In this document: positions 37,301-46,300 of the stretch, piece by piece
Position numbering within the stretch: position 1 is the first letter of the stretch
How the letters are laid out: every line of letters starts with the position of its first letter
Origin: Sipunculus nudus
Taxonomy: Eukaryota; Annelida; Sipuncula; Golfingiida; Sipunculidae
Reading direction: 5' to 3'
Assembly (NCBI GenBank): GCA_026874595.1
Contig: CM049307.1
Coordinates: 75,244,643 to 75,308,642, forward strand
Length of the DNA stretch: 64,000 nt
Notes under the pieces: generated by a model
What the model was told of the DNA's origin: nothing
The model's database searches: none
What the model saw: the letters and a program-made list of their open reading frames with translations, nothing else
Program-made: the position numbers and the translations under genes

Positions 37301-40300
37301 TATGGATTTTCATGAAACTCATTATACATAATTGCCAATAGAGGTTCTTACCTGAATTACCTTCTCATCAAAATTCAAGCATATTTAATGAGGTCAGAGG
37401 TAACCAGATACACAACTGGCGTATTATGCACAAATGCTGGGCTCTTGTTCTGTTTAGCAAATAGATTCTGTTATTATCATGTTGTTTCGATTCCCAGATG
37501 ATATGAAGTTTTTATCCAAAACCTGATATAAGACTGTTAAAAAATATAACCTGGCTGCACTGATTTCTGAAAAAAAGTGCCTGACAAGGGACAGGTAAAA
37601 TTCTCAAACGGCTTATAAATAAGTGCTAGTTTAAGTTCTTTTTGGCAACATACTAACATTCACTTCCTTATGTAATCTCCAATGATATATTGATTCAGCT
37701 GATGATAAATTAGTTCTGATTATCCTCCCAGCCATCTTATATGTTATATAATATACACAGCCTTTTTTAACAAACCTTTGAGGTTATGCAGTGGCGCAGC
37801 ACCTGCTGTTGTCCGCACCTTAATCCATGCTACCTCAAAAACCGTCTCAGCTAGCAGGGCCAAATTTTATGGAAGAATCAGTCATATTTCAAACTATATC
37901 GGATTGAGCTTATTTTTTGGCTACCTGCATTGACTTGGATTAAAATATCTTCCTCTCCGAAACTGTCAAACCAAATTGTTCAATATTTCACAGAAATAAT
38001 TCAAGAAATAATCTTTCTCAAGTATGTTCGAAGGGGTTTAGTTCAGTGATTTTTGGCAGTTACTGGAAGCTGAACATAGTCAAGTACCAAAAAAAGCATA
38101 CTGAAAATACAATCTCAGAAATGGCTGGAGCTTTTATCACCAAATTCTATGCAAATGTTGGCCTCATGATTCATATTTGAAATTGAGGTATTGTTGGCAC
38201 CACCTACATCCCCATTTTTGTAAGGGGGTCATCCTTTATCAGTACATTAACTCATAATTTCTCAGGAACAGCAAGAGCTAGCATCTGCTAATTTTATGCA
38301 AAAATCAGTCACATATCAAATGATTGACCTTTTTGTGGGGACACCTGCATCAACTTAAATTTTATGGAGAAAAGCTGTAAAACCTTTGAAAATATTCGCT
38401 GCCAAAATCGCTCAGCCAAATTATTCAATATTCACAGAAATGGTCCCAGAGATGAGCTCTCTCAAGTTTGTTCAAATGGTTTTGGTTCGATGAATTTTGG
38501 TCAAGTTACAAGAAGGTTAACTTAGTCATTTGGCCCAGTAAGCTTACTAACATTACAATCTCAGGCAAGGCAGGAGCTAGAATCACCAAGTGTTGTGCAA
38601 ATGTTTGTCACATGACTCATATTTGAAAATGAGGTTTATGTGATGCTATCTGCATCAAGCTGATTTTTACAGGCAAAAAACTAGTAATTTCAGCCTCTTT
38701 CTTCCACTGCATTAGAAATGTTTTATGATGGAACTGTCAACCGAATGGATTTATTCTTCACAAATGTTATCCTACTGTAGGGGTTTCTCATTTGTATAAA
38801 AATATATCTGGTTCATTGTTTTTTTGAGTCATAGAAAGCTGAAGATGGTCTTGTGGCCAAGTAAGCCTATATCAAACTAGGGGATGCAACAGTCTTTTCT
38901 GCAAAACTCTTGTTTCAAATTCTGAATCATTGCATAAAAATGACTTAATGGTGGCCTTGTTAAAGTTTACTTAAAGCATTTTTGGTTGAAGTTTGGACTT
39001 TTGTCTTTGGATAAATAAATCCATGAATAAAATATATCTGTATTCTGATTTAGCTTTCGATAGGCATCTGTTATTATTCTAAACCTTTTGATTAAAAAAT
39101 TCTTATGAATATGTCAGTTTGAAAAAAAAGCATTGTAGCCAGTCTTTCAGTGTGTTTAAACAGATTTACCAACAGGCCAAGGTTGTGTCTGTGTCTTTAA
39201 ATAGCTTGGCAGACTGCCAGCTATTTCAGATTTGGCAACAGACCAAGTTTCAGGTTTACAACATCCTTTTGATGACTGGCCCTCTTATTCATGGGGGTTT
39301 TATTTTCACTATAATGTCCCTTTTGCGAATATAGTGAATTTGAAACCCTCAATAACAAAAGACAACTGGAGTTTTTAGCCCTCAGCTCTTAGGCTGATGG
39401 GCTATTGTCGTCACCCAAGCTGTCCGTCTGTCCGTCCGTCCGGCGTCCGTTAACTTTTACCTTGTGAGCCGGATATCTTGAAAAGGATTCACCATCAGAA
39501 TTTTATTTCCTCGGTAAAGATGTATATCGACAAAATCTCAGTCAAGTTCGAAGATGGGTGACCTTGACCTATTTTTCTACATTTTAGAGCTGATTATAGA
39601 AAAACACTTAGATGCTAATTACTCAGGAACCATTTGGTGGATTTTCACAAAACTTACTATGGTTATTGGGACTGATAGTCTGTACCTGCTATACAAGTTT
39701 GGTGGCGCCACCTACAATTTCTGATTTTTAATGAATTTTTATCGGATTTTTCAACTTTGGTATGTGAGCGTATCCGGATATCTCGAAAAGGATTCACCGT
39801 AAGAATTTTATTTTTTCGGAGAAGATGTATATTGACAAAATCTCGGTCAAGTTCGAAGATGGGTGACCTTGACCTATTTTTCTACGTTTTAGAGCTGATT
39901 ATAGGAAAAACACTTAGATGCTTATTACTCAGGAACCATTTGGTGGATTTTCACAAAACTTACTATGGTTATTTGGACTGATAGTCTGTACCTGCTATAC
40001 AAGTTTGGTGGCGCCACCTACAATTTCTGATTTTTAATGAATTTTTATAGGATTTTTCAACTTTGGGCTTGTGAGCGGGATATCTCGAAAAGGATTCACC
40101 GTAGGAATTTTATTTTTTCGGAGAAGATGTATATTGACAAAGTCTCGGTCAAGTTCGAAGATGGGTGACCTTGACCTATTTTTCTATGTTTTAGAGCTGA
40201 TTATAGAAAAAACATTTAGAAGCTTATTTCTCAGGAACCATTGGATGGATTTTCACAATACTTACTATGATCATAGGGACTGATGGTCTGTAACTGCTGC

Positions 40301-43300
40301 ACAAGTTTGGGGGCGCCACCTGCAATTTCTGATTTTTTATTGAATTTTTCTTGGATTTTTCAACTTTGGCCTTGTGAGCGGGATATCTCTAAAAGGATTC
40401 ACAATAGGAATTTTATTTCTTTGGTGAAGATGTATATCGACAAAAATCCCGTTCATGTTTGAACATGGGTGACCTTGACCTACTTTTCAAGGTCACAGAG
40501 CTTATAATAGAATAAAACTTAGAAGCTTATTTTTCAGGAAGCATTTGGTGGATTGTTATGAATCATGGTACATACCTCTCCATTTTAAATTTATAACTGA
40601 GATATGTACAGATATCAACCATGTGAGAACAGATATTTAGTACTTGTTACTGTTACCACCTCTAAACACTGTTCATTTGGCTGAGGGCTTTTGTCAGCTT
40701 TTGCTGATATTCTAGTTATATCTATTTCACAGGATGGCCAAAATTTCTGACGAGTTTGCTCAGAAGTTCTCGGGGATATCCCTGCAGGCAGTGTTGTCAG
40801 AGTTCTCTCTCCCCACATCCCTGGTGGAACATAGAGATATACTTGGCCAGCCTCAGCAGCAGGTAATATAATTGTCATTTATTGTAATACCTTGATTGTT
40901 ATCGCCATCTTGTGTTCATGCATGGAACTTTTGTGTTACTGACAGGTAATGCTTGTTATCTGTATCTTGTACTTGAATTATGTATTAGTCCATTTTGTTT
41001 TCATGTGAAATTTAAAGGATAATTTACAATGAATTAAGTGCCAAGGTGTTGTTATGATATTGAAATGATACTGCATATATTAAGATATGAGGTATCAAAG
41101 GTAGTGAATGTAATTTTACATGGTAATTTGACAAGAAAAAGTTATTGTAATATTTATATCCCAAGCAAAAGTCTGTGATACTATGGTTTTAGCATGGTCC
41201 CACCGCAGCCACAGGTAAATTTTGTTTGTGTGATAACTCAAATTCATTTTACTAATCTTTACCATACTTGATATGTGCATAGATATGGATGAGGGGACAA
41301 AGCCTATTAAAATGGGGTCATGACCTCTGCTAATAAAGTGACCTTGACCTAGAATATTTCCATTTTTTGTGAAAATTGCACAAATTTTGATTTATCTCAA
41401 GAAAGCTTGCATGGATTGATCCAAAAATCAGGTTGACTGAAGATCATGGATAGCGTTGTCAGGTACCAGAAACCGGTTTGACCACCTGTTATGCTTTTCT
41501 TGTTTTCGCGCCTTTCAATACCCCCATCATTGCCACTTGACAGTACTGTGAGCATTACAAGTCAAAAATTATTTGACAGATTCCTTTCATGTTGATTTCT
41601 AGATTTCTTTCTTAAAATATTAACAGGTTGCTCCTTGGGTGTTACCCTAACCTGTTCAATTTTTAAGAAAAATCATGCTTGGTTTGTCTGTTAGCAATTT
41701 ACGCAAAAGTATAAATCTGTTCATTACTTTTATGTAAATTGCTCACAGACAAAGCAATACACTGAGTTGAACACATAATACATTTGCTCCCTGGCAGTTG
41801 TATAATAACACAGAACCTCTCATTATAGATATGTGTATGTATTCCCACAGAAAGAGCAAATAGAGATGGTGATTTGGATGCTGCAGCGCCGCCTTTTGGT
41901 ACAGTTACACACTTATGTGTTCTTTGTACCAAGCCCAGCAACAGTAGGGCGGAGGAATCAGAACCACAGCACAAACACAGGATCAGTGTCTGACGCAGCT
42001 TCAGGTTAGTCAGTACAAACACAGGATCAATGTCTGACACAGCTTCAGGTTAGTCAGTACAAACACAGGATCAGTGTCTGATACAGCTTCAGGTTAGTCA
42101 GTGACAAACACAGGATCAGTGTCTGATACAGCTTCAGGTTAGCCAGTGAAAAAAACAGGATCACTGTCTGATACAGCTTCAGGTTAGTCAATGACAAACT
42201 CAGGATCACTGTCTGATACAGTTTTAGGTCAGTCAGTACAAACACAGGATCAGTGTCTGATACAGCTTCAGGTTAGTCAGTACAAACACAGGATCAGTGT
42301 CTGATACAGCTTCAGGTTAGCCAGTACAAACACAGGACCAGTGTCTGATACAGCTTCAGGTTAGCCAGTGAAAAACACAGGATCACTGTCTGATACAGCT
42401 TCAGGTTAGCCAGTGAAAAACACAGGATCACTGTCTGATACAGTTTCAGGTCAGTCAGTACAAAAACAGGATCAGTGTCTGATACAGCTTCAGGTTAGTC
42501 AGTAACAAACACAGGATCACACTATTAATGATCTGCGAAACCTATGTTTTTGCAAGGGTTCTGCTGCTGTCTCCAAGTTAGTTACGGAAGAACTTCTCTG
42601 AGACCCTTGGACTGATCTTTCTGAAAACAAACATATTTGTTCCCTCACCTATGTAGTTGTGCGTAACAAAGACAGTAGGCATCACCTACAATCTTTTCTG
42701 TGCAGAACGAATGTGGGTGTCTTTAAGATAATAGCTGGTATCTCAGGAGTGGTTCAATGTATGGAGCTGAAATTTTGGATGTGTATAGATCTGGGATCTC
42801 TCCATCCTGTGATGGAGTCTGGGGGTGCCATTTAATTTTTATGTAGCATCCATCTTTGCATTTGCCATTTGTTCATCTTAGTGGTTGTTCAGAGTATTGG
42901 GTTGAAAATGTGCAGGTCCTAGACACCTCCATCTTGTAAGCAAGACTAATGATGGCATCTGCAATAGTTTTTGCATGGTGTACATCCGTAAATTTGTTTT
43001 GGGTGAAAATTGCTCATATCTTAGGAGTGGTTCAAGGTATTGGTCTGAATTTGGCATGTCCATCCATCTTGGAAGTTAATTCATAAACCAGACAGGTGGC
43101 TTCACCTATCTTCCCGTTTTTGTGGAATAAATTAATGCTCTTTTCTCAGGAGTGATTTGCTGTATTAGCTTGAAATTGTGCATATAACATGACATGAGAT
43201 TTATTAAGTGTTTATCTAACATAGAAAATCTTTACAGGTTTTGCAGTTAAAATGATGATTAAATTCTGTGGAAATTCCTGTGTGTAACAGAAAAATTGTG

Positions 43301-46300
43301 CATAAGCTATTATTGTATCCCCAGACAAAGTCGGGATACTATGGTTTCACGACGGTCCCGCCGCCGTCGCAGAAAAACCTTGTGAGCGGGATAACTCAAA
43401 AAATATTTCACTGATCTTTTTCAAACTTTACATTTGTATAGATATAGGTAAGGGGACATAGCCTATTTAAAATGGGGTCATGACCTATGCTAGGAGAGTG
43501 ACCTTGACCTTGAATAGGTCCATTTTTGCTGAAAATAACACAAATTCTTAAATATCTCAAGTAAGCTTGCATGGACTGGTCCAAAAATCAAGGTGACCAA
43601 TGATCTTGGATAGCCTTGCGATATACCGGAAACTGGTGGCGCCTGCTATTATCCTTTTCTTGTTTTTTCGCCTCTTAATACCCCCATAATTGCCACTTGA
43701 CAGTACTGTAAGCATTATAAGTCAAAAACTAATGGACAGATTTCTTTCATATTATGCACATGTAGAGAGATGGGTTATGGGATGAGGTCTATTTACATTT
43801 GGGTCATGACCTTTACCATGAGAGTGGCCTTGACCTTTAATGTGTCCATATTTGGTGAAAATCACACACCTCTTATGATATCTCCAGTTTTGATAGCCAT
43901 ATGGATTTCAAACGTGACTTATGTATGGCTCATCACTAAAGTAAAAACCCTATAAGTTCTAGGGTCATGAGGTCAAAGGTCAAAGTCACTGGACTCGCAT
44001 CTTAAAAGATACTGTGGATGCATTTTAAGCCAAACTTTCATCCCAGGTCTTCTATCTTGAATATATAGCTCACTTGCCAATAGTGGATGATCCATATCAA
44101 TTTTGGGGTCACAAGGTCAAAGGTCAAGGCCACAGGAGCTATCTGTCAAAAAATTAGTTTCTGAATGATAATTCCTGCTTTTATTGATGTATGGATTTCA
44201 AACTTGACTTGTATATGACCCATTGGAAAAGCAAGACCCGAATTGATTTTGGGGTCATGAGGTCAAAGGTCAAGGTCACAGGACACATCTTTAAAAAGAT
44301 TGTGGATGCATTTCCAGCCAAACAATTCATCTCAGATCTTTCATCTTGCACATATAGTTCACCTGCCAAGAGAGGAAGACCCCTATCAATTCTCAATCAA
44401 ACTCTTAAATATCTCAAGATCGTTTGCATGGATTGGTCCCAAAATCAAGGTGACAGAAGATCTTGGATAGCCTTGTGATGTGCCAAAAGGTCAAGGTCAC
44501 AGGACCAAAATCTTCAAAAAGATTGTGGATTGATAGATGGAAGAAACAATAATTGCTTGCCAAGTGTCAGTAAATGGTGCTAAAAATGGGGGCCTATTCT
44601 TAAAGGGGGGGGGGCGTACTATGTCTGGGGATACTGTGGCACATGCGGTGCCAAGAAATGTCTGGTTTTTAGCTCAGCTGACTTTCAGTCATGCTGAGCT
44701 ATAGCAATCACTCTTTGTCCGTCGTCCGTCTGTCCGTCCGTCTGTCCGTCTGTCCATTAACCTGGCACAAATTGTAACCGCTGGATTTAGAATCTTGTAA
44801 CTTTACATTCTGAGAGGTCAATGAAAAATCTCCTTGGAAACCAGAAATTAGGTCTCTGTTACCCATATCCTTCGAGCTATGGGGCCCCAAAGTACCCCCC
44901 AGAAAAGTAAAAAATTTCATACAAAAACTTCAATATCTCATTAACTACTTGACTGATGGTCATGATTTTTGGCATACTTATTGATCAAGAGATATTTCAT
45001 CAGTTCCTGAGGACTGGTGGCGCCACCTGTATTTTTCGATTTTTTACGAAATTTTTCTGTATTTTTGAGACCTTTAAAGATATGAACATCTGTTAACAGG
45101 GCACAAATCGTAACGACTGGACCTAGAATCTTCATTCTCGACGCACTGAGAGACCTATGAAAAGTCTCAATGGAAACCAGAAATTAGGTCTCTGTTACCC
45201 ATATCCTTCCAGCTATGGGGCCCCAAAGTACCCCCCAGAAAAGTAAAAAATTTCATGCAAAAACTTCAATATCTCATTAAATACTTGACTGATGGTCATG
45301 ATTTTTGGCATACTTATTGGTCATGAGATGTTCCATCACTTCCTGCAGACTGGTGGCGCCACCTGTATCGTTCAATTTTTTACGATTTTTTTTTCTATAT
45401 TTGAGACCTTTCAAAATGTGAACATCTGTTAACAAGGCACAAATCATAAAGACTGGACCTAGAATCTTAATTCTTGACACACTGAGAGGTCCATGAAAAA
45501 TATCCTTGGAAACCAGAAATTAGGTCTCTGTTAACCATATCCTACGAGCTATGGGGCCCCAAAGTACCCCCCAGAGTAGTAAAAAAATTCATACAAAAAC
45601 TTCAATATCTCAATGACTACATCACTGATGGTCATGATTTTTGGCATATATATTGATTATGAGATGTTCCATCAGTTCCTGCAGACTGGTGGCGCCCCCT
45701 GTATTGTTCGATTTTTCATGATTTTTTTCCTCTATTTTTGAGACCTTTAAGGATGCTGTCATCTGTTTGCGTGGCACAAATCGTAACAACTGGACCTAGA
45801 ATCTTCATTCTCGACACACTGAGAGACCTATGGAAAGTCTCCTTGGAAACCAGAAATTAGGTCTCTGTTACCCATATTCTTTGAGCTATGGGGCCCCAAA
45901 GTACCCCCCAGAGTAGTAAAAAATTTCATACAAAAACTTCAATATCTCATTAACTACTTGACTGATGGTCATGATTTGTGGCATAACTATTGATCATGAG
46001 ATTTGTCATCACTTCCTGCAGACTGGTGGCGCCACCTGTATCGTTGGATTTTTTATGAATTTTATTCTCTATTTTTGACACCTTTCAAAATGTGAACATC
46101 TGTTAACAAGGCACAAATCGTAAAGACTGGACCTAGAATCTTAATTCTTGACACACTGAGAGGTCCGTGAAAAATCTACTTGGAAACCAGAAATAAGGTC
46201 TCTGTTACCCATATCCTTTGAGCTATGGGGCCCCAAAGTACCCCCCCAGAGTAGTCAAAAATTTCATACAAAAACTTCAATATCTCAATACCTACATCAC

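Noticed and set aside
39757..40283. Two similar plus frames of 70-74 codons ([13 protein letters not shown])
   Set aside because: They are the same phase of consecutive 304-bp units of family B, inside an NPRL3 intron.
42054..42245. Periodic minus frame (TNLKLYQT repeats)
   Set aside because: It comes from 45-bp units of the exon 11 minisatellite; other units are 44 bp and break it.
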